Positions 1 through 6,512 of a stretch of 22,784 nucleotides of DNA are shown here, one piece after another (the first letter of the stretch is position 1; the number at the start of each line of letters is the position of its first letter). The stretch comes from Sphingomonadales bacterium (GTDB taxonomy: Bacteria; Pseudomonadota; Alphaproteobacteria; Sphingomonadales; Sphingomonadaceae): positions 1 through 22,784 of the forward strand of contig JAGWVC010000063.1 of NCBI GenBank assembly GCA_018971065.1, written 5' to 3'. The position numbers were made by a program, and so were the translations under genes. The notes under the pieces are model-generated. The model saw nothing but the letters and a program-made list of their open reading frames with translations, did not search any database and was not told the origin of the DNA.

Positions 1-257
1 GCCCGCTGCAACGCCGCGCGAAACAACCCGCGCTTGTCCTCATAGCGGCTGTAGATCGTGCGCTTCGCCATGCCGACGGCGGCGGTGATCGCCTCGATGC
101 TGGTGCCTTCGAAACCGTTCTCCAGAAACAGGTCCAGCGCCGTGTCCAGCAGCTCGCGGTCGCGCTCGATCGCCTGCTCGCGCGTCGGCCGCCCGGGGCT
201 GCGACGTGAAGGGGCAGGGGCCGGAACTGTCGCCACTGCCTGCTTGCCCGCGCCCAT
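1..257 (-). CDS. TetR/AcrR-family transcriptional regulator, N-terminal part (truncated by window edge)
   Basis: Only the first ~85 residues are in the window; the gene continues past base 1. After a Pro/Ala-rich leader comes RSPGRPTREQAIER, then a helix-turn-helix with the TetR pattern (EGTSIEAITAAVGMAKRTIYSRYEDKRGLF). TetR proteins are dimeric repressors whose C-terminal domain binds a ligand; that domain is not visible, so the ligand is unknown. I chose the ATG at 257 because AGGGG lies 8 bases before it. An in-frame ATG at 278 would add seven residues but has no ribosome-binding site. The gene is divergent from an AraC-family gene, and a 9-bp palindrome lies 25 bp upstream of the start, where an autoregulatory operator would be expected. 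Confidence 0.88.
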   Translation of the reverse strand, partial: MGAGKQAVATVPAPAPSRRSPGRPTREQAIERDRELLDTALDLFLENGFEGTSIEAITAAVGMAKRTIYSRYEDKRGLFRAALQR

Positions 258-281
258 TCGATCTGCCCCTGATGCCATCAA

Positions 282-312
282 ACGGTCCGTAAGGCAGAAT
301 TTCCCCGGCAAC
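282..312. promoter_or_regulatory. Candidate operator region between divergent tetR-like and araC-like genes
   Basis: The 102-bp divergent gap holds the odd-centred palindrome ACGGTCCGT at 282-290. TetR-family operators are typically short dyads like this placed near their own promoter. Immediately downstream, 294-312 reads GCAGAATTTCCCCGGCAAC, which matches 16 of 19 bases of a segment at 21222-21240 in another divergent promoter region. Binding by either neighbouring regulator is inference. Confidence 0.35.
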
Positions 313-359
313 AACCACGCAACGCCCGCTTGCCCGCCGTCGCGCACAACGGCAAAGCG

Positions 360-1412
360 ATGGCGATGACCGTTCAGCAAACCCCCGCGCCGCCGGCGAT
401 GATGCGGATCGAGCTGCTGCGCGGCGTCGATCGGCTGATCGCCTCGCTGGGCGGCGATCCGGCGGCGCTGCTGGCGCAGGCCCGGATCGACAGCGCCACG
501 CTGGCCGATCGCCACGCGCTGGTGCCGTTCGCGGCGATGGCCGGCCTGCTCGATCGCGCCGCGCGCACGCTGTCCTGCCCCGATTTCGGCATGCGGCTGG
601 CGGCGCTGCAAGGGCGCGGCGGCGCCAGCGGTCCGCTCTACGTGGCGATGCGCCATTCGCCCACGCTGGGCGCGGCACTGTCCTATGCGGCCGGGCACAC
701 CGCTGCCTCCACCACCGGCACGACGATGAGCCTTGAGCTGGATCGGGAACAGCACCGCGCGTTTCTGCGGCTTGCCGTGGTCACGCCCGGCATGGCCGGC
801 GGCCAGCGCCAGGTGCTGGAACACGCGCTGACCCTGGTGCTGCATCACGTCCAGACGCTCAGCAACGGCCGCGTCCGCCCGCGCGAGGCGTGGTTCATGC
901 ACGCGCCGCAGGCCTCGCCCGCCACGTATCGCGCCTATCTCGGTTGCCCGGTCCAGTTCGGCCAGGCGATGACCGGGCTGCTGTTCGCCGAAGCCGATCT
1001 GGCGGTGGCGCTGGCCGATGTCGATCCGTGGCTGCACGAACTGGCCACCAGCTACATCCTGCGCGAAACCCCTGCCGCCGCGCCGGCACTGGCCGGCAAG
1101 GTCAAGGCCGCCACCGAACGGCTGCTGGTGGAAGGGCGCTACAGCCTCGATGCGGTCTCCGCCACGCTGGCGATGCACCCGCGCACCCTGCAACGCCGCC
1201 TCGCCGGGGAGGGCACCACCGTGGAAGACCTGCGCGACCACGTCCGGCGCGACCTGATGCAGCGCTATCTGGCCGAACCCGCGCTGCCGCTGCTGCGCAT
1301 CGCCGAACTGCTTGGCTATTCCGAAGCCTCGGCGCTTACACGCGCCTGCAACCGCTGGTTCGGAATGTCACCGCGCGCGCTGCGCCGGCAACTGGCGGCC
1401 GATCGTGGTTAA
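360..1412 (+). CDS. AraC-family transcriptional regulator (arabinose-binding-like N-domain, C-terminal HTH_18)
   Basis: This is a 350-aa regulator. Residues ~20-200 resemble the Arabinose_bd-type sensor domain (PF12625) found in OruR/ArgR-like AraC proteins. Residues ~255-345 form the double helix-turn-helix (YSLDAVSATLAMHPRTLQRRL, then LRIAELLGYSEASALTRACNRWFGMSPRALRR), with the typical F-x-R-x-F-like turn replaced by SALTRACNRWFG. An alternative TTG start at 330 would add ten residues; the ATG at 360 is preferred but neither has a strong Shine-Dalgarno. Family members usually activate catabolic genes in response to a small molecule, and no target is obvious next door. The TAA stop sits inside an inverted repeat, GGTTAAC/GTTAACC (1407-1425). 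Confidence 0.9.
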   Translation: MAMTVQQTPAPPAMMRIELLRGVDRLIASLGGDPAALLAQARIDSATLADRHALVPFAAMAGLLDRAARTLSCPDFGMRLAALQGRGGASGPLYVAMRHSPTLGAALSYAAGHTAASTTGTTMSLELDREQHRAFLRLAVVTPGMAGGQRQVLEHALTLVLHHVQTLSNGRVRPREAWFMHAPQASPATYRAYLGCPVQFGQAMTGLLFAEADLAVALADVDPWLHELATSYILRETPAAAPALAGKVKAATERLLVEGRYSLDAVSATLAMHPRTLQRRLAGEGTTVEDLRDHVRRDLMQRYLAEPALPLLRIAELLGYSEASALTRACNRWFGMSPRALRRQLAADRG

Positions 1413-1444
1413 CCCGTTGTTAACCAAGGCTAGGTATTTGCCGC

Positions 1445-1510
1445 GTTGAGGGCGCTCCGGCTTCACCGAATGTGGCACGCCACGCTACGGTCCTGCCGAA
1501 CGCCCTCGAC
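1445..1510. terminator. Long nested hairpin between convergent genes; candidate terminator or structured RNA
   Basis: Arms nest around one centre: GTTGAGGGCG (1445-1454) with CGCCCTCGAC (1501-1510, one G-T wobble), CGGC (1458-1461) with GCCG (1495-1498), ACCG (1465-1468) with CGGT (1488-1491), and GTGG (1472-1475) with CCAC (1480-1483) around a CACG loop. A C-run and TTCTTT follow on the plus strand, so it could terminate the AraC-family transcript. It lies between that gene and the convergent FixJ-like gene. Folding was done by eye only. Confidence 0.45.
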
Positions 1511-1519
1511 CCCCTTCTT

Positions 1520-2119
1520 TCAGGCGAACTGCGCCTCGCAGGCGATCCGCACCGCTTCGCTGGTGCTCGTCGCGTTCATTTTCACCAGCATGTTGGCGCG
1601 ATGGATTTCCACGGTGCGCGTGCTGATTCCCAGGTGATCGGCAATCGCGCGGTTCGACATGCCGGTGGTCACCCCGGTCAGGACCTCGCGTTCGCGCCGC
1701 GACAGCGATTCGACGCGGGTGCGGGCGCGGACTTCGCGGGTGCGCAGCGGCGCCAGCTTGCCGGCCTTCTCGCGCGCCTCGGCCAGCGTTTGCAGCAGGT
1801 CTTCGGTGGCCGACGGCCAGTCGATATAGTCGATCGCGCCGCCCAGCACGGCGTTGACGATCATGTTGGTCGAAGGGCTTTCGGCGAGGCCGATCACCGG
1901 CAGCCAGAACTCGGTCTGGCGCACATGGTCCAGCAGCTTACGAACCGAATTGCCGTCGTCGTGCGCCAGCAGCAGGCCGTCCTGCGGCATCCGGGCCATG
2001 AATTCGCCGATGTCCTCGAACGGTTCGACATGGATGCCGTTGGTGGCCAGGCAGTGGGTTATCGCGGCGCGCCGGCGATAGTCGCTGTCGATGAGGTAGA
2101 TCGTTTCCTTCGTATTCAT
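1520..2119 (-). CDS. FixJ/NarL-type LuxR-family response regulator with degenerate receiver domain
   Basis: A 199-aa protein with FixJ architecture: receiver-like domain ~5-120, linker, then a LuxR-type helix-turn-helix at ~138-182 (LSRREREVLTGVTTGMSNRAIADHLG, then STRTVEIHRANMLVKM). The HTH is fully canonical. In the receiver, the acidic pair survives as D11/D13. At the phospho-acceptor position the sequence reads LLLAHDD (49-55), so the usual Asp aligns with H53 or A52. The conserved Thr is A79 and the conserved Lys is W101 (YIDWPS where FixJ has FIEKPF). It therefore probably works without standard phosphorylation. The start at 2119 has GGAGG eight bases upstream. No histidine kinase is adjacent. 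The upstream gap carries TAGGTA-type repeats that could be its own operators. Confidence 0.9.
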   Translation of the reverse strand: MNTKETIYLIDSDYRRRAAITHCLATNGIHVEPFEDIGEFMARMPQDGLLLAHDDGNSVRKLLDHVRQTEFWLPVIGLAESPSTNMIVNAVLGGAIDYIDWPSATEDLLQTLAEAREKAGKLAPLRTREVRARTRVESLSRREREVLTGVTTGMSNRAIADHLGISTRTVEIHRANMLVKMNATSTSEAVRIACEAQFA

Positions 2120-2163
2120 CTGGGGCCTCCGTCCCGAACTATGGTTAACGGATAGCGGATCAT

Positions 2164-2204
2164 ACTTAGGTAAGTGTCGCCGAGCCTATAAGTACCTTTA
2201 CCTA
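2164..2204 (-). promoter_or_regulatory. Promoter/operator region upstream of the FixJ-like gene
   Basis: This AT-rich stretch contains the dyad ACTTA-GG-TAAGT (2164-2175) and, 22 bp further upstream of the gene, AGTACCTTTACCTA (2191-2204). Read on the minus strand the latter gives TAGGTAAAGGTACT. The same TAGGTA core appears at 1431 and, as its complement, at 2671. The placement 45-85 bp before the start codon fits a regulator-binding site. The regulator is not known; the FixJ-like protein itself is the simplest candidate. Confidence 0.4.
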
Positions 2205-2302
2205 TGATATGAAAAGATGCGGGGCGTGGCGTGATAGCAGGGCGATCGGGTCCATGCGGCTTGCCCGACCGGGCCGCGCGGCATCGGCGTTGCGAACCGG
2301 AA

Positions 2303-2533
2303 TCAGTTGAACAGCGGCAGGTCGTCGATCAGCATGTCGAGGTGCGAGAAATCCTTCGCCGCCAGCGAAAACGCACGCGGGCACGGCGCATCGCCGTCAC
2401 CGGTTTCTTCCTGCACGCAATGGATCGCCAGCTCCAGATAAGCGCCGGCCATCGCAAAACCCAGCATGTCCACGGCCTTCAGGCACGAGTGGAGCTGGTC
2501 GAGAAGATTGCTGGCGCCCGCTGCTTGCTGCAT
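2303..2533 (-). CDS. Small hypothetical protein (76 aa)
   Basis: I do not recognise this family. The protein is short, mostly helical by eye and soluble, with hydrophobic heptad-like stretches (LLDQLHSCLKAVDMLGFAMA; YLELAIHCVQEE) and a C-terminal HLDMLIDDLPLFN tail. It has three Cys and three His and no signal peptide or membrane segment. It lies upstream of, and on the same strand as, the FixJ-like gene, with a 183-bp gap holding that gene's own promoter motifs, and it is divergent from a MarR-like regulator. A strong AGGAGG is present but 20 bases before the ATG; a weaker AGGG at 9 bases is better placed. A small partner or sensor for the neighbouring regulators is possible but unproven. 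Confidence 0.6.
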   Translation of the reverse strand: MQQAAGASNLLDQLHSCLKAVDMLGFAMAGAYLELAIHCVQEETGDGDAPCPRAFSLAAKDFSHLDMLIDDLPLFN

Positions 2534-2659
2534 TGTCGTATGCCCTGTGCTTTCCTCCTGTTAAGCCAATACCGGCTTGAAAGGAAGCAGATTTTGCATT
2601 TCGCCCGCAGCCGTTAATGCGACGCGATAATTTTTTTGGCCCGAAACCGGAATTTGAAA

Positions 2660-2700
2660 TTGACGGATTCTACCTAGTGGATTTACCCTATGTTTACCTT
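2660..2700 (+). promoter_or_regulatory. Promoter with repeated TACCTA/TTTACC elements upstream of the MarR-like gene
   Basis: TTGACG at 2660-2665 is a good -35 element, with a possible -10 TACCCT at 2684-2689 (18-bp spacing). Overlapping it are CTACCTA (2670-2676), TTTACCCTA (2682-2690) and TTTACCTT (2693-2700). These resemble the elements upstream of the FixJ-like gene, suggesting one regulator acts on both. A transcript start near 2696 would exclude the ATG at 2690 and supports the downstream start at 2726. Confidence 0.45.
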
Positions 2701-2725
2701 GCAGGGTCGCGCCAAGGGGGGTGGG

Positions 2726-3250
2726 ATGAACCGCGCGCGCTTGCAACGAATCACTCGTGAATTGCTTGAACTTGCAGGAGAGCTCGATCGCGCCGAGGCT
2801 GGCGACGCGGCGCTCGACGCGCCCGGCCCGGTCATCGGCGATACGCCCGGGCCGGCAGCGCTGCTGGAAATGGCCAAGGCTATCCGCGCGCAACGGCGCC
2901 TGCGGCACAAGTTCTTCAAGAAGTCGCTGTTCGGCGAACCGGCCTGGGGCATGATGCTGGAACTGTTCATCGCCGATCATGCCGGCAAGGAAACCAGCAC
3001 CACCAGCCTGTGCCTCGCGTCGGACGTGCCGGCCACCACCGCCCACCGCTACATTGCCATCCTGATGGATTCGGGCCTGATCATCCGCCAGCCCCACGCC
3101 AAGGACCAGCGTCAGGCCATCGTTCATCTCTCCGCCACCGGGCGCGAGGCGATGGTCGAATACCTCTGCGCCTGCACCGGAACGGCGGCACCCGCGGCGC
3201 CGGTGGTGCGCGAGCGGGCTGACAGCACCGCCGCGCTCACCACGCACTGA
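2726..3250 (+). CDS. MarR-like winged-helix transcriptional regulator
   Basis: A 174-aa protein with a winged helix-turn-helix at ~75-145: WGMMLELFIADHAGKE, then SLCLASDVPATTAHRYIAILMDSGLI, then a wing HAKDQRQAIVHLSATGREAM. That is the MarR arrangement. Residues 1-65 are a helical lead including a basic patch (RAQRRLRHKFFKK) before the DNA-binding domain. MarR proteins act as dimers, often binding a phenolic or other small ligand; none can be deduced here. The start at 2726 has AAGGGGGG just upstream; an in-frame ATG at 2690 lies inside the likely promoter and was rejected. The last ~25 residues are Ala/Thr-rich and probably disordered. The gene is divergent from the 76-aa gene and ends 16 bp before a convergent SnoaL-like gene. 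Confidence 0.85.
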   Translation: MNRARLQRITRELLELAGELDRAEAGDAALDAPGPVIGDTPGPAALLEMAKAIRAQRRLRHKFFKKSLFGEPAWGMMLELFIADHAGKETSTTSLCLASDVPATTAHRYIAILMDSGLIIRQPHAKDQRQAIVHLSATGREAMVEYLCACTGTAAPAAPVVRERADSTAALTTH

Positions 3251-3266
3251 GACGCGACGCCCGGTT

Positions 3267-3773
3267 TCAGCGTTCCAGGCGCATCGCGTAGGACGGATCG
3301 CTGCGATCCCGCGCGCCGCCGCCGGAGCCCAGCCCCGCCTCGTTCACGCCCACCGGGTCCGAGCGGGTATAATCCACCACCATCTTGCGCCGGGCGATCT
3401 TCCACACGCCATCGCGCCGCTCCATCCGGTCGATGTACCGCCCGTGCGCGATCCAGTCGCGCTCCGGCCCCGCGTCGCTCGCGGCAATCCGGTGCGACGA
3501 GATCGTGTAATGCTCGGCCCAGGCGGCATCGCCCGCCACTTCCACCAACTGGTTGCCGGTGTTGTGCCAGGTCACGGTATACTGCCCCAGGATCTGCCTC
3601 CCCAGCGCCAGGAATGCCTCCACGTCCAGTTCCTTGTGCAGCTCGATCACCGCATCGGCATGGAAGCACGACCGCATCAGTTCCTCGTCGCGCCGGTCAT
3701 TGGCGCGGCAATAACGGATGTGAACGTCCTTTATCTGCGCTTCGGCCAGCAGGTCTTCGATCGTCGCGGGCAT
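3267..3773 (-). CDS. SnoaL-like / nuclear transport factor 2-fold protein
   Basis: A 168-aa protein with the NTF2-like pattern: an N-terminal helix (TIEDLLAEAQIKDVHIRYCRANDRRDEELMRSCFHADAVIE is the span at ~3-44), a middle beta-sheet with HNTGNQLVEVAGDAAWAEHY, and the C-terminal RYIDRMERRDGVWKIARRKMVVDY. This matches the SnoaL_4 type often found in catabolic clusters for steroids, aromatics or terpenoids, as small isomerases, dehydratases or hydroxylase partners. The fold is clear but the reaction is not. The ATG at 3773 has GGGAGAG upstream; an upstream extension of the frame to 3836 lacks such a site. A second, divergent family member lies at 16525-17079. Confidence 0.85.
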   Translation of the reverse strand: MPATIEDLLAEAQIKDVHIRYCRANDRRDEELMRSCFHADAVIELHKELDVEAFLALGRQILGQYTVTWHNTGNQLVEVAGDAAWAEHYTISSHRIAASDAGPERDWIAHGRYIDRMERRDGVWKIARRKMVVDYTRSDPVGVNEAGLGSGGGARDRSDPSYAMRLER

Positions 3774-3946
3774 CGTGGCTCTCCCATCGCCTGTTCTTCG
3801 CCCAGCCTCGTCGCCACCGCCCGCGATGGCAAGCACGGCGGTGCAAGTTCGCCGGGGCGGTGCGGCGCCGGCCTGTCGTCCCGGTCCGCAACCGTTAAGG
3901 ATCGCCAGGCTATCGCCCCACCCGTCACCCCACGAAGGACCCTGTC

Positions 3947-4228
3947 ATGCGCGCCCTGCCGCTCACCGCCACCGCCCTCTGCCTGACCGCATCGCTCTCC
4001 GGCTGCATGGTCGCCTCTGCCGGCAGCATGGCGGCGGGCGTCGCCGGCACTGCCGTCCGCGCCCCGTTCAAGGTGGCGGGCAAGGCCTACGACCTGTCCA
4101 CCACCAGCCAGGCCGAGGCCGACCGCAACCTTGGCCGCAAGGTTCGCAAGCAGCGCGAACGCGAAGCCCGCGAACAGCGGGAACGCCGCAATCAGGGCGA
4201 GGGGCCCAACCCCGCGCCCGACCGCTGA
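3947..4228 (+). CDS. Small predicted lipoprotein (93 aa)
   Basis: The N-terminus is a lipoprotein signal peptide: MRALPLTATALCLTAS followed by the lipobox LSGC, with the lipidated Cys at residue 20. The product would be processed by Lgt (encoded in this window), LspA and Lnt. The mature part starts with a small Gly/Ala/Ser stretch, contains FKVAGKAYDLSTTSQAEADRNLG, and ends in a highly charged Arg/Glu-rich tail, probably helical. AAGGA precedes the ATG. It is divergent from the SnoaL-like gene across 173 bp and stops one base before the convergent CoA-transferase gene. The specific role is unknown; small envelope lipoproteins of this kind are common in sphingomonads. Confidence 0.8.
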   Translation: MRALPLTATALCLTASLSGCMVASAGSMAAGVAGTAVRAPFKVAGKAYDLSTTSQAEADRNLGRKVRKQREREAREQRERRNQGEGPNPAPDR

Positions 4229-4229
4229 A

Positions 4230-5471
4230 TCAGACCGCCTTCGCCCCGCGCAACCCGCTGATCGCTTCCGCCGAATAGCCCAGTTCGCCCAGGATTTCGT
4301 CGGTATGCTCGCCGATCAGCGGCGGCGCGCGGCGGATCGTTGCCGGGCTGGCGCTCATCTGCGCCAGCGGACTCTGGATCAGGTCCACGCTGCCCGCCTT
4401 GGCGTGGGCATGCGGCGTGGTCGCCTTCAATCCGCGATACTGCACTTGCGGGTCTTGCCAGACCTCGGACAGTTCGTTGTACTTCGCGGCCGGAATCCCC
4501 GCCTCGTCCAGCATCGCCTGCACGCGGGCGGTCGGAAACTGCCGGCTCCAGGCGTTGATGATGTCGATCAGTTCGGCCCGGCCCGACCGGGCGCGCTTGA
4601 AGTTCGAATCGAAGCGCTCGTCGGTGAACAGTTCGGGCTGCTCCATCAGCACGGTCAGCCGCCGATAATGCTCGTCGGTCCCGGCGGTCAGGTAGATGAT
4701 GCCATCGGCGCAATGCAGCAGGTCGGCCGGGCCGCCGCCGTTGCCGCCATTGCCCAGCCGGGGCGGGGCAAAGCCGCTGATCAGGTAGTCCTGCATGATG
4801 TGGCTGACCATCGCCACCGAGGTGTCCAGCAGCGCGATGTCGATGTACTGGCCCTCGCCGGTGGTGTTGCGGTGCATCAGCGCCGCCAGAATCGCCAGCG
4901 CGGTGTTGTGCCCGGTGATGAAGTCCACCAGGCTCGGCCCCGCCTTCAGCGGCCCCGCGCCCGGCTGGCCATCGGGAATGCCGGTCACCGCCATCATCCC
5001 GCCGGTGGCCTGGAACAGCCCGTCATACCCCGGCAGCGCCGCCATCGGCCCGTCCTGGCCATAGCCGGTGACCGAGCAGTAGATCAGCCGCGGGTTGATC
5101 GCCTTCAGGCTTTCATAATCCAGCCCGAACCGCTTGAGGTCGCCCACCTTGTAGTTCTCGATCAGCACGTCGGCCCCGGCCGCCAGCTTGCGCAGGATTT
5201 CCTGCCCCTCGGGCTTGGAGTGGTTGAGCGTCAACGAACGCTTGTTGCGGTTGGAAACGGTGAAGAAGCTGGACTGGCGGGTCTCCACCCCGTCCTTGCC
5301 TTCCACCCAGGCGGTGCCATAGCCGCGCCCGTCGTCGCCCACGCCGGGGCGCTCCACCTTGATCACGTCCGCCCCCAGATCGCCCAGGATCTGCGCGCCG
5401 ATCGGCGCGGCGAAGACGCGGGACATGTCGATGACGCGGATGCCCGCAAGGGCCATTGCTTTGCTGCTCAT
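4230..5471 (-). CDS. CaiB/BaiF family CoA-transferase (class III)
   Basis: A 413-aa protein of full family length. The N-terminus has LAGIRVIDMSRVFAAPIGAQ and LGADVIKVERP, then NRNKRSLTLN, the ADVLIENYKVG motif and TGYGQDGP. The catalytic Asp that forms the aspartyl-CoA/anhydride intermediate in formyl-CoA transferase aligns with D183 (PSLVDFITG). The TGEGQYIDIALLD motif follows, and the C-terminus has APPLIGEHTDEILGELGY. Class III enzymes move CoA between carboxylic acids, for example activating carnitine, oxalate, bile acids or aromatic acids; the substrate cannot be read from sequence. An alternative start at residue 6 (Met) is possible, as neither has a clear ribosome-binding site. It is a single gene, convergent with the lipoprotein gene. 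Confidence 0.93.
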   Translation of the reverse strand: MSSKAMALAGIRVIDMSRVFAAPIGAQILGDLGADVIKVERPGVGDDGRGYGTAWVEGKDGVETRQSSFFTVSNRNKRSLTLNHSKPEGQEILRKLAAGADVLIENYKVGDLKRFGLDYESLKAINPRLIYCSVTGYGQDGPMAALPGYDGLFQATGGMMAVTGIPDGQPGAGPLKAGPSLVDFITGHNTALAILAALMHRNTTGEGQYIDIALLDTSVAMVSHIMQDYLISGFAPPRLGNGGNGGGPADLLHCADGIIYLTAGTDEHYRRLTVLMEQPELFTDERFDSNFKRARSGRAELIDIINAWSRQFPTARVQAMLDEAGIPAAKYNELSEVWQDPQVQYRGLKATTPHAHAKAGSVDLIQSPLAQMSASPATIRRAPPLIGEHTDEILGELGYSAEAISGLRGAKAV

Positions 5472-5515
5472 GGCCCCGGTCTAGCCGCGCCGCCCCCGGC
5501 TTGAAAGGCACCGCC

Positions 5516-5533
5516 CCATCGCCAAGGCGATGG
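5516..5533. promoter_or_regulatory. Perfect 8-bp dyad CCATCGCC-AA-GGCGATGG in a divergent gap
   Basis: The two 8-base arms are exact complements around AA and sit in the 133-bp space between the CoA-transferase gene and the divergent deazaflavin-type gene. The position suits an operator acting on either promoter. It could also form a short RNA hairpin in the leader of the CoA-transferase transcript, but that would lie ~45 bp upstream of its start. Confidence 0.35.
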
Positions 5534-5604
5534 CGGCCCCGGATTGCGCCCGCGCGCGTTTCAGTTCACATTGGCGGAAAGTATGACGAAATAGGGAACT
5601 GGGA

Positions 5605-6045
5605 ATGACCGAGCCGGTGAAAAGCGATCTGGGAACCGACATCACCCTGCTGGGCGACGAACACGTTCGCCGCTATCGCGAGACCGACGGCGCAGTCGGC
5701 TACCTGTGGAACGGCGCCACCGCCTGCGTGCTGACCACGAAAGGCCGCAAATCGGGCGAACCGCGCACCATCGCCATCATCTTCACGCAAGTGGGGACGC
5801 GCTACGCCATCATCGCCAGCAAGGGCGGCGCGCCCGCGCACCCCGCATGGTATCTCAACGCCGTGGCCGACCCGCACGTGACGATGCAGATCAAGGGCGA
5901 GGTGTTCGCAGGAATCGCCCGCACCGCCGACGATGCCGAGCGCGAGGAATTGTGGGCGGAATCGATCAAGCAGTGGCCGAACTACGATGTCTACCAGTCG
6001 AGAACGGAACGGAAAATCCCGATCCTGGTGGTTGAAAAGGCTTAA
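5605..6045 (+). CDS. Deazaflavin (F420)-dependent nitroreductase-family protein, DDN type
   Basis: A 146-aa protein matching the Ddn/F420H2-dependent quinone reductase family (PF04075). Residues 41-54 read CVLTTKGRKSGEPR, the characteristic K-G-R-x-S-G-x-x-R loop; residues 71-85 read ASKGGAPAHPAWYLN, the other family signature. These form a split beta-barrel pocket for a deazaflavin or flavin cofactor. Family members reduce nitroimidazoles, quinones or enones in actinobacteria. Whether this organism makes F420 cannot be seen here. A GGGAA element is just upstream of the ATG, and an earlier ATG at 5584 is followed at once by a stop. Its stop codon overlaps that of the convergent Rieske gene. 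Confidence 0.88.
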   Translation: MTEPVKSDLGTDITLLGDEHVRRYRETDGAVGYLWNGATACVLTTKGRKSGEPRTIAIIFTQVGTRYAIIASKGGAPAHPAWYLNAVADPHVTMQIKGEVFAGIARTADDAEREELWAESIKQWPNYDVYQSRTERKIPILVVEKA

Positions 6046-6347
6046 ATTTCAGCCTCGACCCAACCATCGACCACGCGCACCGGGAACGTCGCGATCGGCT
6101 CCTTGGCCGGCGGGTTCATCGCCGCGCCGGTCGCCAGCGCGAATCGCGCGCCGTGGATCGGGCAGGCCACCCAGCCGTTGCGCACCCGGCCGCAGTCCAG
6201 CGCCTCGTCGGCATGGCTGCACTTGTTGACGACGACGTAGAATTCGCCCTTCGAATGGCAAACCAGCAGCTTCTTGCCCTCCGCCTCTACGGCAAGGCTC
6301 TTCTCGGCGGGAATCTGTGCGGCTTCGGCAAGGCGGACGAACGGCAT
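6042..6347 (-). CDS. Rieske [2Fe-2S] ferredoxin
   Basis: A 101-aa single-domain Rieske protein. The cluster ligands are C43 and H45 (KCSHAD) and C62 and H65 (ACPIHG), giving C-x-H-x16-C-x2-H. The overall length and the start (MPFVRLAEAAQIP) match ferredoxins that pass electrons to ring-hydroxylating or other oxygenases, or the small subunit-like nitrite reductase proteins. It is cytoplasmic, with no signal or membrane anchor. No oxygenase or reductase is next to it in this window. The start at 6347 is favoured because it gives the normal family length; the reading frame stays open far upstream, but that stretch lies antisense to the SDR gene. It is divergent from that SDR gene across 165 bp. 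Confidence 0.92.
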   Translation of the reverse strand: MPFVRLAEAAQIPAEKSLAVEAEGKKLLVCHSKGEFYVVVNKCSHADEALDCGRVRNGWVACPIHGARFALATGAAMNPPAKEPIATFPVRVVDGWVEAEI

Positions 6348-6512
6348 CGGCGGGTCTTTCGAACGGAATTTCGGCGGGCTGATAGCGATCAATCCGCGCC
6401 GGGGGAAGAGCATCCGCTTGACTGGCCCGGCGCCGGCAATAGCGCTGCGGCGGTTGGCACGGCCGCGCAAGCGGATTAGCGATCCGGCAAACAAGATTCG
6501 AAAGGACCACCC

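Noticed and set aside
2264..2275. GCCCGACCGGGC palindrome after the 76-aa gene
   Set aside because: Short, GC-only and without a U-tract; expected by chance in this composition.
4131..5504. 457-aa plus-strand open frame antisense to the CoA-transferase
   Set aside because: The opposite strand is a full CaiB/BaiF enzyme with its catalytic Asp.
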